Origin: Candidatus Gastranaerophilales bacterium
GTDB taxonomy: Bacteria > Cyanobacteriota > Vampirovibrionia > Gastranaerophilales > Gastranaerophilaceae
DNA length: 41,932 bases
Direction: 5' to 3'
Assembly (NCBI GenBank): GCA_944323695.1
Contig: CALUTI010000011.1
Location: 1 to 41,932, forward strand
A model generated the notes under the pieces. The model had not been told where the DNA came from, searched no databases, and saw nothing but the letters and a program-made list of their open reading frames with translations. Below, piece after piece: positions 14,406-22,864 of the stretch. Position 1 is the first letter of the stretch, and each line of letters starts with the position of its first letter. The translations under genes and the position numbers were made by a program.

Positions 14406-16757
14406 TTATACAAGCTCTAAAGTGGTTAAGTCGTTTTCCAGAAGATTTTTTTGGAATTTTTCGCATTCTTCAACTAAAGTTTTAACTTCTTGATATTTTG
14501 TATTGTGTAAAACAGGTGACAAATCTTTTATTTCATTAAGTTGTATTTTGTAAAAATTGTGATTTCTCTCCAAAACCTTAATAAAATCAACATCTTCAAA
14601 TAAATCCAATAAGGTTAACACGGTTTCTACAGATTTTCCAAGAGCACTTGAACAGCGGAGAAAATCCACTTTTCCTTCATTGTTGTGTTCTGCATACCTT
14701 AGCATTTTTATAAAAGTTGTCAAAAATTCTTTATCATCAAAATATTTAATGCTGTAATTCATAAAATGAATTGCGGAAGGATGCGCTTCTTCAATTATAT
14801 AATCAAAAGTTTCTTTATCCGCCGGATAATCAAAAAACATCAACGCATCACATGACGGAATGTTTTCTCTCGTAAAGGTTTTATTTATTAAACTAGAAAA
14901 AGGAGTCAATAAATCTTTAACGGCTTTACTTTCCGCAAAAATCATAATATTTTGTTTTGAGTTTTTCACATAATCATTAACAAGCGGCAAAATATTTGTT
15001 TTTTTACGGTGATCGTATAGTTTCAGACCTATTTCTTCGGGTTCATCATCTTTCAAATATTCTGAATGTATATCGTCAACAATTAATTGAACGGAAACAT
15101 TTCCGTTATATTCATTAATCTGCGGATGAAACGCAATATCTATCATATCCCCCGGAACCAGAGAAATATCACCCTGCTGCCAGCGGACACATGTAAATTC
15201 GCAAGCCCCAGTTTGAACGGTAAGCCTCAGGTGGTCTTTATTTTCGCCCATCAAGCGTTTTTCTTTAATTTTTAAATTTTTCATTGCAAAAACAGGACTT
15301 GGATTAGATGCCCCAAAAGGTTCAAGTTTTGAAATTTCTTCAACCAGTTCGACATTTATATCTGTCGGAAAAACTTCCATATCAACATCAATGAACGGTT
15401 TTAATTCATGTCCGTTAAGCATTTCTTTTATAGTTTTGTTTAAAGCTGATTTAACCTGTTCAAAAGAAGTTTTTTCCTTTGAAAAATATAATCCTGCAGC
15501 AAGTTTATGCCCGCCAAATCCGTCCAGAAGCTCTGAATTTGCGTTTATAATATCATACAGCGAAAGCCCGTCCACTCCGCGCGCGGAGCATCTGAATTGT
15601 TTTGTTTCTTCTGAATATGTCATCAAAAAGGTCGGCTTATAGTACTTTTCAACTATTTTTGAGGCTACAATACCGATAATTCCAATATGCCATTCGGGTT
15701 TATAAAGAATGATTGCCGGATTTTTATTTCCTTCTTTTTTAAGCATTTCTTCCGCTTCTAAAAACATATTCTGGCAAAGTTCCTGGCGGACTTTATTGAA
15801 ATTGTTTAAAGATATTACGGCTGTTTCTATTTCCTGTTTGTTATCTGATATCAGAATTTTTACGGCATCCTCAACGGTATCAAGTCTGCCGGAGGCGTTA
15901 ATTCTAGGCGAAACGCCAAAAGCAATGTTTTCGGAAGTTATGCCTTTTTCAACATTATATCCGGCACTTTCCAAAAGTCTTTTTATTCCGTAATGTTTTC
16001 CTTGAGAAATTAATTGCAACCCTTTTGTCACAAGATATCTGTTTTCACCGATTAAAGGCACAATATCAGATATTGTACCGACAGCAACAAAAGGCAGAAT
16101 TTCATATACAAATTCGGTTTTGTTGTAGTGTTTTAAAAGCCCCTGAGCTACTTTAAAAGCTACACCAACACCTGCAAGGGATGTCAGACTTTCAATTTCT
16201 TTTGCAGAAAGCGTTTCATCTAAAGCGTTCGGAGCTTTTGGATTTATTATTGCAAAGGCTTTCGGAAGTTCTTCCGGAGCTTCGTGGTGGTCGGTAATAA
16301 TTACGTCAATTTTAAAACTGTTAATGAAATTTACAGCCTCAACATCACTTATGCCGCAGTCAACGGAAATAATAACTTTTGGTTTGACTGTTGTCATAAG
16401 TTTTACCAGAGCTTTTGTGTCAAATCCGTGGCCTTGTTTATCTCTGTCCGGAATAAAATAATTTACATCCGCTCCGAGATATTTAAAAGTTTTATATAAA
16501 AGTGAAGTTGAAGTTACCCCGTCTGCGTCAAAATCACCGTAGATTACGATTTTTTCGTTGTTATCAATGGCCTTTGAAAGTCTTTCAATTGTTTTTTCCA
16601 TATCAACAAAGACTTTCGGATCAAAAGGTTTCATCTCAAGCGGGTTAAGAAACTCGTGCATTTCTTCATCTGTTTTTATTCCGCGTGAAAATAAAAGTCT
16701 TTTGATTAAAGACTTTTCCCCGCTTTTATCTTCTTTTAACCTCCACTCTTTTTGCAT
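14406..16757 (-). CDS. recJ: Single-stranded-DNA exonuclease RecJ, 783 aa
   Basis: 5'-3' ssDNA exonuclease of the DHH superfamily, used in recombination and base-excision repair. Motif I GDFDADGVTS at 74-83, SVDCGIS at 131-137, DHH at 156-158, GVSPRINASGRLD near 287-299, the DHHA1 motif GGHKLAAGL, and an OB-fold region around residues 460-560. About 200 further residues form a C-terminal extension as in long RecJ forms of Bacillus. No ribosome site: TTAACA-17-TATTAT ends 6 nt before the ATG, so it looks leaderless. Confidence 0.95.
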   Translation of the reverse strand: MQKEWRLKEDKSGEKSLIKRLLFSRGIKTDEEMHEFLNPLEMKPFDPKVFVDMEKTIERLSKAIDNNEKIVIYGDFDADGVTSTSLLYKTFKYLGADVNYFIPDRDKQGHGFDTKALVKLMTTVKPKVIISVDCGISDVEAVNFINSFKIDVIITDHHEAPEELPKAFAIINPKAPNALDETLSAKEIESLTSLAGVGVAFKVAQGLLKHYNKTEFVYEILPFVAVGTISDIVPLIGENRYLVTKGLQLISQGKHYGIKRLLESAGYNVEKGITSENIAFGVSPRINASGRLDTVEDAVKILISDNKQEIETAVISLNNFNKVRQELCQNMFLEAEEMLKKEGNKNPAIILYKPEWHIGIIGIVASKIVEKYYKPTFLMTYSEETKQFRCSARGVDGLSLYDIINANSELLDGFGGHKLAAGLYFSKEKTSFEQVKSALNKTIKEMLNGHELKPFIDVDMEVFPTDINVELVEEISKLEPFGASNPSPVFAMKNLKIKEKRLMGENKDHLRLTVQTGACEFTCVRWQQGDISLVPGDMIDIAFHPQINEYNGNVSVQLIVDDIHSEYLKDDEPEEIGLKLYDHRKKTNILPLVNDYVKNSKQNIMIFAESKAVKDLLTPFSSLINKTFTRENIPSCDALMFFDYPADKETFDYIIEEAHPSAIHFMNYSIKYFDDKEFLTTFIKMLRYAEHNNEGKVDFLRCSSALGKSVETVLTLLDLFEDVDFIKVLERNHNFYKIQLNEIKDLSPVLHNTKYQEVKTLVEECEKFQKNLLENDLTTLELV

Positions 16758-16763
16758 AGTAAT

Positions 16764-16792
16764 ATAATATCATAAATAATATGTCGTGTTAA
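16764..16792 (-). promoter_or_regulatory. Promoter of recJ, leaderless geometry
   Basis: Minus strand: TTAACA (16792-16787), 17-nt spacer, TATTAT (16769-16764), six bases, ATG at 16757. Confidence 0.7.
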
Positions 16793-16811
16793 ATATTTTT
16801 ATAATAATCAC

Positions 16812-16840
16812 TTGTTTTTGAATTTGACGTATGTTATATA
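16812..16840 (+). promoter_or_regulatory. Promoter of the 94-aa gene
   Basis: TTGTTT (16812-16817), 17-nt spacer, TATATA (16835-16840). A leader of about 13 nt containing AAAGGA precedes the ATG at 16860. It diverges from the recJ promoter about 20 bp away. Confidence 0.5.
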
Positions 16841-16859
16841 TTAGACAAAGGATATGATA

Positions 16860-17144
16860 ATGCGAATTAATAATATTACATATACTCCATTGGCAGTTAA
16901 TTTTACTGCCAAAAAACGTGAGGGAAAAAATAATCACTATGTGTCGCCTGTTCGTGCAGGCTTAACAGCAGCTGCAATTTGGGGCGGTTTTGGTGTTGTT
17001 TTTGAAAAGGTTTCAAAAGCACTTACAAAAACTTTAAAATCCGATAAAAAATCTTCTCTTGTTTTAAATGGCGGTTGTGCGCTTGTTTTTGGTTCTATTG
17101 ATGCCTTCAAAACTGCTGTAAGAAACAAAAAAGCGGCTGATTAA
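16860..17144 (+). CDS. Unrecognised small protein, 94 aa
   Basis: Starts MRINNITYTPLAVNFTAKKR if translation begins at 16860, 7 nt after AAAGGA; an ATG at 16854 is too close to the ribosome site. A Gly/Ala-rich hydrophobic segment (GLTAAAIWGGFGVVFEKVSK, about 34-53) and a second one near NGGCALVFGSIDAF may be membrane-associated hairpin helices. The C-terminus is basic. Family unknown. Its stop codon sits in the loop of the terminator shared with pgk. Confidence 0.6.
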   Translation: MRINNITYTPLAVNFTAKKREGKNNHYVSPVRAGLTAAAIWGGFGVVFEKVSKALTKTLKSDKKSSLVLNGGCALVFGSIDAFKTAVRNKKAAD

Positions 17145-17154
17145 CAACCGCTTT
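17130..17154. terminator. Bidirectional terminator between the 94-aa gene and pgk
   Basis: AAAGCGG (17130-17136) and CCGCTTT (17148-17154), 11-nt loop. A-runs on the left and T-rich sequence on the right let it serve both convergent genes. The 94-aa stop codon lies in the loop. Confidence 0.7.
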
Positions 17155-17177
17155 CTATAAATTTATGTATTTTTATA

Positions 17178-18380
17178 TTACTTGTCATCAAGTGCTGCAA
17201 CGCCCGGAAGAACTTTACCTTCGATAAATTCCAAAGAAGCTCCGCCACCTGTTGATACGTGTGTGAAATCTTCAGCATTGCAGAATTTTTTAGCTGCAGA
17301 AACTGAATCACCGCCGCCGATAACAGAAGTTGCGCCATTTTTGGTTGCTTCAACAATTGCTTTTAATACAGCTTTTGTACCTTCTGCAAATGCAGGGTTT
17401 TCAAATGCGCCTACAGGGCCGTTCATCAATATAGTTTTTGATTCTTTAATTACATCTGCAAAAGCTTTTTGAGATTCAGGACCTGCATCAACACCTTCAA
17501 ATCCGTCAGGAATATTGTTGATGTCAACAACTTTATTTGTACCGTTGCCTGAAAAATCATCCGTTACAAGTACATCAGTTGCCATAACAAGTTTAACACC
17601 TTTATCGTGTGCTTTCTTTTCAATTGCTTTTGCAACTTCCAACTGATCGTCTTCACAAATTGAATTACCGATTTTTCCGCCGTTAGCTTTTACGAATGTA
17701 TAAGCCATACCGCCGCCGATAATTAAGTTATCAACTTTGTCGATTAAGTTTTCCAAAACACCGATTTTTGATGAAACTTTAGCACCGCCAACAACTGCCG
17801 TAAAAGGTCTTGTAGGATTATCAAGAGCTTGTGACAGGCATCTTAATTCTTTTTCCATCAAAAGACCTGAAACTGCCGGTTTTAAAACCTTTGCCAATTT
17901 AGCTGTTGATGTGTGGTTTCTGTGTGCAGCGCCAAATGCATCATTTACATAAAAGTCGCCAAGTTTTGCAAGTTCGTTTGCAAAAGTCATATCGTCATCT
18001 TTTGCTTCTTCTGCTTTGTAGTAACGAATGTTTTCCAACAACGCTACCTGACCGTCTTTTAAGCCTTCTAATTCTTTTTCTGCACCTTCTCCTACAGGTG
18101 TTGAAACAAATAATACTTCTTCACCCAAAACTTTTGATAAATATTTTGCAACAGGTGCAAGTGAAAATTCAGGATTTACTTCACCTTTTGGTCTGCCTAA
18201 GTGTGCCATAAGAATAATTTTTGCCCCTTTTTCTTTAAGGTAATTTACTGTCGGCAAAATAGCCTGAATTCTTGTGTCATCTGTTACGTTTTTGTCCGCA
18301 TCCAAAGGAACATTGATGTCAACTCTTATTAGAGCTCTTTTTCCTTTGATGTCGCCTAAATCTTTAATTGATTTTTTCAT
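17178..18380 (-). CDS. pgk: Phosphoglycerate kinase, 400 aa
   Basis: Glycolytic enzyme that makes ATP from 1,3-bisphosphoglycerate. The N-terminal signature KRALIRVDINVPLD is at about 14-27, with HLGRPKG, the substrate-binding basic patch LLENIRYYKAEE and NDAFGAAHRNHTS, then GGAKVSSKIGVLENL and the nucleotide-binding MNGPVGAFE and GGGDSVSA. Length is typical. The ribosome site AAGGAG is 6 nt upstream. It shares a terminator with the convergent 94-aa gene. eno, a later glycolytic step, lies 15 kb away on the same strand. Confidence 0.97.
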   Translation of the reverse strand: MKKSIKDLGDIKGKRALIRVDINVPLDADKNVTDDTRIQAILPTVNYLKEKGAKIILMAHLGRPKGEVNPEFSLAPVAKYLSKVLGEEVLFVSTPVGEGAEKELEGLKDGQVALLENIRYYKAEEAKDDDMTFANELAKLGDFYVNDAFGAAHRNHTSTAKLAKVLKPAVSGLLMEKELRCLSQALDNPTRPFTAVVGGAKVSSKIGVLENLIDKVDNLIIGGGMAYTFVKANGGKIGNSICEDDQLEVAKAIEKKAHDKGVKLVMATDVLVTDDFSGNGTNKVVDINNIPDGFEGVDAGPESQKAFADVIKESKTILMNGPVGAFENPAFAEGTKAVLKAIVEATKNGATSVIGGGDSVSAAKKFCNAEDFTHVSTGGGASLEFIEGKVLPGVAALDDK

Positions 18381-18517
18381 AAAATTCTCCTTCTTTTATA
18401 CAATTATTTTACCTAAAACATGAAATTTTCGCAAAATCAAATTTATGCCCGACTGTCGAATTTCAAAAAGTTACAAATGCCGGATAACATGTACGTGTTA
18501 CAGAAAGGATTTATATT

Positions 18518-18979
18518 ATGAAAAAACATTTAGGGTTTATTGCAATTTGTTTAATTGCCTTTGTTGCCGGTTATTCCATAAATAGTAAGGCGATTTCCGA
18601 TACCGGTTACAGGGTTGCGGTTGTTGATGTTCAGTCTTTAATATCAAAATCATCTCAGGTTACGGCATTAAAAGCAGATCAGCAGAAAAAATTGGATGCG
18701 ATGAAAGCTACTGTTGATAAGGCAAGACAGGAAATGGCAAATGAAACCGATCCGGCTAAGATTTCCCAATTAGAGGAAAAATACAGAAATGAAATTAATA
18801 ATCAAAAAGTTGCTCTCGATAATGAATATAATACAAAGTTAATGCAAATTGACAGCAACATAAAATCAATTGTTGTTGAAAAAGCCAAAGGAATGAACTA
18901 CAATCTTGTTTTACCAAAAAATATTGTACTATACGGCGGTGATGATATAACTGCAGAAGTCGCAAAATCTGTTAAATAA
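18518..18979 (+). CDS. OmpH/Skp-like periplasmic chaperone, 153 aa
   Basis: Exported protein: MKKHLGFIAICLIAFVAGYS is an uncleaved-looking or poorly cleaved signal segment followed by a short linker. The mature part begins RVAVVDVQSLISKSSQVTAL, the standard OmpH/Skp start, and continues as a long coiled coil (about 50-115) before a C-terminal strand region NYNLVLPKNIVLYGGDDIT. Family members escort unfolded outer-membrane proteins through the periplasm, consistent with TolC and an autotransporter in the same window. Ribosome site AAAGGA. It stands alone and ends at a strong terminator. Confidence 0.85.
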   Translation: MKKHLGFIAICLIAFVAGYSINSKAISDTGYRVAVVDVQSLISKSSQVTALKADQQKKLDAMKATVDKARQEMANETDPAKISQLEEKYRNEINNQKVALDNEYNTKLMQIDSNIKSIVVEKAKGMNYNLVLPKNIVLYGGDDITAEVAKSVK

Positions 18980-18985
18980 TATATA

Positions 18986-19013
18986 AAAAATCCGGAGATT
19001 TCTCCGGATTTTT
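18986..19013. terminator. Bidirectional terminator between ompH-like gene and the secreted 209-aa gene
   Basis: AAAAATCCGGAGA and TCTCCGGATTTTT form a 13-bp stem with a 2-nt loop. It has A/T tails on both sides and abuts the stop of the minus-strand gene at 19014. Confidence 0.9.
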
Positions 19014-19643
19014 CTAGTTATGTACATAAATGGTCAACATATCTTCTTTATCGCCATAATGTGAAAAGGTTATTTTACCGCGTTTTTTTAATGTGATTAA
19101 ACCTGTGACATATGGATTTTTAATAATGTTATCAGGGGAGTATGAATATTTATAAAAAGTTAAATCCGTATCATTGTATAATAATAGTGTTTTCTGTTTA
19201 AACCACCCCTTTTTAATTTTTATTTTGCCGTCTTTAAATTGTGAGATTTTTACAATTTCTGCATCAGGAAATATTTTTTGAACATCTTCTACAGATAGCG
19301 GTTTTTCCATAAAGATTCCATGACTATATGCTATTTCATTAAATTCAAGGTCAGCATTGTTTACAGTAATCAGACGTCCGTTATATAAAAATTCAAAATT
19401 AGAAGACAATGGTACTGCAATTTTTCCGTCACTGTAATAATATTGAGAATATCCGCCTGTGCCGGAGGATGTTTTTTTGGTTAGAATAATACTGTCATCT
19501 GCTTTTCCGTCTCTATTCCAGATTTTTTGTTCTGTGTGGTAAACAGCTTGTTCTTTATCTTTTATGCTGTCAAATTCATAGGCTTGTGCCATCTGCAAAC
19601 CTATAAAAAAAGCAAAGCATACCGCAATTAATCTCTTTTTCAT
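19014..19643 (-). CDS. Secreted protein of unknown function, 209 aa
   Basis: The ATG at 19643 follows AAGGAGTGG by 3-6 nt and gives a textbook signal peptide (KKRLIAVCFAFFIGLQMAQA) ending at about residue 21; an ATG 42 nt upstream would bury it. The mature part is beta-rich with many Tyr/Lys residues, such as SGTGGYSQYYYSDGKIAVPL and FKDGKIKIKKGWFKQKTLLL. I recognise no domain. It is a monocistronic gene converging on the OmpH-like gene and sharing its terminator. Confidence 0.65.
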   Translation of the reverse strand: MKKRLIAVCFAFFIGLQMAQAYEFDSIKDKEQAVYHTEQKIWNRDGKADDSIILTKKTSSGTGGYSQYYYSDGKIAVPLSSNFEFLYNGRLITVNNADLEFNEIAYSHGIFMEKPLSVEDVQKIFPDAEIVKISQFKDGKIKIKKGWFKQKTLLLYNDTDLTFYKYSYSPDNIIKNPYVTGLITLKKRGKITFSHYGDKEDMLTIYVHN

Positions 19644-19714
19644 AAACCACTCCTTTTTATATGACTTCCATATCAAAGTTAGCATAAAAGAGAATTATTT
19701 TAAATAATAAAAAA

Positions 19715-19734
19715 CGACCGCATTTCAACGGTCG
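19715..19734 (-). terminator. Terminator of the EF-hand gene
   Basis: CGACCG (19715-19720) and CGGTCG (19729-19734), 8-nt loop. On the minus strand it is followed by TTTTTTATTATT. It lies 55 bp past the EF-hand stop. Confidence 0.75.
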
Positions 19735-19788
19735 ATTTCCTTTTTCTGTATAAACCTATAGAAGGTTTATGGTTTTGTTACTAAGTTT

Positions 19789-20352
19789 TTAATCGTTGTT
19801 ATAGTTTTTGTATCTGTAGCTTAACATGCTGTAAGAATCAGTGCTTGATGAAGAAGAATCATCACTGTAGAAAGTTGACATATTAGTTGCACGCCGGTGA
19901 TTAAACTCATCAATTTTTTCCTGACGGGAAGCATCTACACTGTAAGCTGAAATTTCTGCACTTGTAATTTTTCCGTCATGGTTTGTATCCATTTCATCAA
20001 AATGTTCAAGAATATTGTTGATGGTATCTGATGAAAGTCCTGATGCACCGGATGCTGCAAGTTGTGTTAATTGTGCTCTTGTTAAGCCTTGAGAAGATAA
20101 AAGGTTCGTGTAGTTGGTTATTTCATCAGAACCTATAATGCCGTCGCCGTCTTTATCAATAGCGTTAAAGTTTGTTTGCAGATATGATGCAAAGCTCTGG
20201 TTAAGGTTTAAATAATTTTTTGAATCTGTTCTTGCATTTGAAATACTGTCTAGTGTTACTCCATCAGGATTTAGCTGTGCAAGATAAGAATATGTGTTTG
20301 TTAAACCGGCATAGATACCTGTTAATAAAGAATTTCCGGTATAATTTGACAT
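19789..20352 (-). CDS. Two-EF-hand protein, 187 aa
   Basis: Two canonical calcium-binding loops: DKDGDGIIGSDE (66-77) and DTNHDGKITSAE (122-133), each with Asp/Asn at positions 1, 3 and 5, Gly at 6 and Glu at 12. No signal peptide. The N-terminal 50 residues are polar and Tyr/Asn-rich. The C-terminus has a Ser stretch (DDSSSSSTDSYSML) and a Tyr/Asn tail. Both loops look competent for Ca2+. Its role is unknown; similar stand-alone EF-hand proteins serve as buffers or sensors. Confidence 0.85.
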   Translation of the reverse strand: MSNYTGNSLLTGIYAGLTNTYSYLAQLNPDGVTLDSISNARTDSKNYLNLNQSFASYLQTNFNAIDKDGDGIIGSDEITNYTNLLSSQGLTRAQLTQLAASGASGLSSDTINNILEHFDEMDTNHDGKITSAEISAYSVDASRQEKIDEFNHRRATNMSTFYSDDSSSSSTDSYSMLSYRYKNYNND

Positions 20353-20504
20353 GATTTTGCCCTCGTATTTATACTACCTCAACTTTATATTAATGATTTT
20401 TGAAAAAAAATCAACCATTCATATAAATGAAATTTTTATTGACTAATGATATTTCCCCAATTGGTGAATGTTTGAAGTTTATTATTGTTTTTATAATTTG
20501 AATT

Positions 20505-20804
20505 ATGGATATAATAATTTCTTCAAACAACAATGAGCGGATTTTTTCCGGAAAAAATGTAATCACCATCGGCACAAATGCGGGCTGTAATTTTCAATTG
20601 GATTTGGATTATGAGGTTTTGATTACTATCCAATTCGATTTTTCTATTCATAATTATATTATTCTAAATACTTTTGGTAATAAAAATGTTTTATTCAGAA
20701 GTGAACCGTTAAGACGACTTGAACTCGGTACACTTAACAGAATTTCTTTTAAAAATTCTAATGAAATGCTGAATATTAAACTTTTACAAAGAATTCCCGC
20801 TTAA
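20505..20804 (+). CDS. Degenerate FHA-like protein, 99 aa
   Basis: The segment NVITIGTNAGCNFQLDLDYE (about 18-37) has the FHA start pattern (I-G-x-x-x-x-C-x-x-x-L), followed by strands resembling the rest of the beta-sandwich (NYIILNTFGNKNVLF ... LGTLNRISFKN). The phosphothreonine-contacting S-R-x-H is missing, replaced by YEVLITIQF, so phosphopeptide binding is doubtful. It is a single FHA-sized module with no partner domain. A -10 TATAAT (20492-20497) ends 7 nt before the ATG and no ribosome site is present. Confidence 0.55.
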   Translation: MDIIISSNNNERIFSGKNVITIGTNAGCNFQLDLDYEVLITIQFDFSIHNYIILNTFGNKNVLFRSEPLRRLELGTLNRISFKNSNEMLNIKLLQRIPA

Positions 20805-20813
20805 TAAAAAAAA

Positions 20814-20831
20814 GCCGGCAGTCTTGCCGGC
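20814..20831 (-). terminator. Terminator of the tolC-like gene
   Basis: GCCGGCA (20814-20820), loop GTCT, TGCCGGC (20825-20831); minus-strand readout ends in eight T residues. It lies 40 bp past the tolC-like stop. Confidence 0.85.
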
Positions 20832-20870
20832 AGGTTTCACTTTTAAAGTAAAGAGGTGATGATTTAGATT

Positions 20871-22268
20871 TTATAATTTGCTTCCGACTGCTTTGTAGAG
20901 ACCGATGTAATCTACTAAGCAATCAATTTTATTTTGTGCTACAAGCTTATCCATTGTAAGAAGGTTTTCTTTAAACTGGATTAAATCGAGTTTTGAAATT
21001 GTTCCTTCATTATATCTGTGTTCGTTATAACCAAAATCCACACGTTCAAGTTTGGCTTGTTTTTCGGTTTCGCTCATTTTTTCTCTGTCCATTTTTATGC
21101 TTACAAGCGAATCATTAACTTCTTGAATTGCTGTTAAATTGGTTTTGTAATAGTTTTGCAAAATCCTTTCGTATTCTGCTTTTCTTAATCTTAAATTGGC
21201 AAATCTTGAACCGCCTGTGAAAAACGGATACATAATTGACCCGCCGAGCATTGCAAGCATTCCTTTGGTTGAGAATATACTACCAATGTCACTTGCATTA
21301 AATAATGCTAGTCCGGTTATATTTAAGGAAGGCAAGAATTCTTTTTTTGCAACGCGTACATCAATTCCTGCTTTTTCTACCATTTTTTCGGCTTTCATAT
21401 AGTCAGGTCTTTGAATTATTACTTCTGATGCGATTTCTACAGGTATAACTCCCGTAAAATCAAGGTCATCAAGGTATGTTCTTTCCAGTGAATTTGCATT
21501 TTCAGGACTTTCACCTATCAAAACACACATCTGGTGAAGCATTGTTTCACGTTGTTTTTTAAGTTCAATCAAATCAGTATTTCCGCTGATATAAGATTTA
21601 TTGGCCCTTACGGTGTCTGCGGTTGATGCTAAACCTTCTCTGTGGCTTAATACCATCAAATCATAAATTTCTTTACGATCCTTTACAATTTCTTCCTGTA
21701 TATCAATAATTTTGTCAAGCATTACAATATTTAGATATGTTGTGCCGACAGCAGAAGCTACTGATATATAAGCGCTTCTTTCATCAAGTTGTGAACCTTC
21801 CCACAATTTTTTGACGGATTTGGTTTTATCTCTGTTTTTCAAAAACAAATCTATTTCATATTGTGCTATTGCAGGAACAGCAAACGCACCTGTTGTATTT
21901 GTTGCTCCGGGCATTTTTAACAGGTTTGGTGCAAATCCGGCGGTTACGCTCGGAAGTTCATTTGCAAATTGTGCTCTTGTTTGTTGATAGTATTCCTCAA
22001 CAGCCAATGTTGCCATTTTTAAATCATAGTTATTTTCTATTGCTTTTATAATATAGCTGTTTAAATAGTCATCATTAAAGTTTTTCCACCAATCCATATT
22101 TACATATGCGTATTTGTAATCATTGTTAACTTTTTTATTTTTTTTGACCATGCTTTTAAATTGTTTTGGGGTAGCTGTAGATTTTTTTACATCATCAATG
22201 GCAAAAATAGGGGTCGCATTCATTGATAATATTCCCGCTATAAGTGTTGTTGCTATTACCTTTCTCAA
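20871..22268 (-). CDS. TolC/OprM-type outer-membrane efflux protein, 465 aa
   Basis: Outer-membrane channel partner of an efflux system. The signal peptide (RKVIATTLIAGILSMNATPI) is followed by the repeated OEP domains: NYDLKMATLAVEEYYQQTRA at the first helix pair, and the second-half equivalents around RLRKAEYERILQNYYKTNLT and YNEGTISKLDLIQFKENLLT. The initiation codon is TTG at 22268 with GAGGAAG about 5 nt upstream; no ATG lies near. It is divergently transcribed from marR-emrA-emrB-emrB and shares the operator region, so one regulator likely controls both. Confidence 0.9.
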   Translation of the reverse strand: MRKVIATTLIAGILSMNATPIFAIDDVKKSTATPKQFKSMVKKNKKVNNDYKYAYVNMDWWKNFNDDYLNSYIIKAIENNYDLKMATLAVEEYYQQTRAQFANELPSVTAGFAPNLLKMPGATNTTGAFAVPAIAQYEIDLFLKNRDKTKSVKKLWEGSQLDERSAYISVASAVGTTYLNIVMLDKIIDIQEEIVKDRKEIYDLMVLSHREGLASTADTVRANKSYISGNTDLIELKKQRETMLHQMCVLIGESPENANSLERTYLDDLDFTGVIPVEIASEVIIQRPDYMKAEKMVEKAGIDVRVAKKEFLPSLNITGLALFNASDIGSIFSTKGMLAMLGGSIMYPFFTGGSRFANLRLRKAEYERILQNYYKTNLTAIQEVNDSLVSIKMDREKMSETEKQAKLERVDFGYNEHRYNEGTISKLDLIQFKENLLTMDKLVAQNKIDCLVDYIGLYKAVGSKL

Positions 22269-22330
22269 TTGTTCTTCCTCTTTATAAAATTAATACTTGC
22301 ATTTTCAATAATCATATGTTAGCATACTAT

Positions 22331-22362
22331 TGTTGTAAATGCAACATATTTTTTTTACAACA
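22331..22362. promoter_or_regulatory. Nested inverted repeats, probable MarR operator
   Basis: TGTTGTAA (22331-22338) and TTACAACA (22355-22362) are perfect inverted repeats with a 16-nt gap. Inside, TGTTG (22331-22335) and CAACA (22342-22346) form a second short palindrome. They lie between the divergent tolC-like and marR starts, 29 bp before marR, as expected of an autoregulating MarR repressor site. Confidence 0.6.
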
Positions 22363-22390
22363 TAATATTAAGATTTGAAAAGGAAGTTGA

Positions 22391-22855
22391 ATGTACAAAA
22401 AAATTAAACATTATACTGATACTTTAAATTATGAACTTGAAAAAACGGCAAAAGTTATGAGAATACTTGGTATGCAGGTAATGGTTAAGCTTAATATAAA
22501 TTTATTATTGGATGAATATGTTGCTTTGGATATAATATCATGTCATCAGGGAATTTGTCAGAGAGATCTTGCAAAACTTATTATAAAAGATAGAGCAAAT
22601 ACCGGTCGGATTTTGAATGCTTTAGAAGAAAAAGGTTTTATAACACGTTTTGTGGATACAAAGAATAATAGACTTGTTCGAAAAATGGCGATAACTGAAA
22701 AAGGTTATAAAATGTTAATAAATATTAATAAAAAAATTGAGAGTTACATAGCAGAAACTAAGAAGGTTGTCTCTGAAGAAGAACTTGATGGGCTGTATAA
22801 TTCTTTAAAAAAAGTTAGAGAAAGATTTGAAGAACTGATAGAATTGAAAATATAA
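22391..22855 (+). CDS. MarR-family transcriptional regulator, 154 aa
   Basis: Winged-helix dimer type. The DNA-binding half shows GICQRDLAKLIIKDRANTGR as the helix-turn-helix and EKGFITRFVDTKNNRLVRKM as the wing. Helices at both ends (LNYELEKTAKVMRILGMQV; SLKKVRERFEELI) build the dimer. It is first in the efflux operon, ending 9 bp before emrA, and divergent from the tolC-like gene. Family members repress such loci until a drug or phenolic ligand binds; the ligand is unknown. Ribosome site AAGGAAG. Confidence 0.93.
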   Translation: MYKKIKHYTDTLNYELEKTAKVMRILGMQVMVKLNINLLLDEYVALDIISCHQGICQRDLAKLIIKDRANTGRILNALEEKGFITRFVDTKNNRLVRKMAITEKGYKMLININKKIESYIAETKKVVSEEELDGLYNSLKKVRERFEELIELKI

Positions 22856-22864
22856 GAGGTCAAA

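Noticed and set aside
19751-19769. TAAACCT/AGGTTTA hairpin after the EF-hand stop
   Set aside because: Weak AT stem next to the much better terminator at 19715-19734; kept only as a note.
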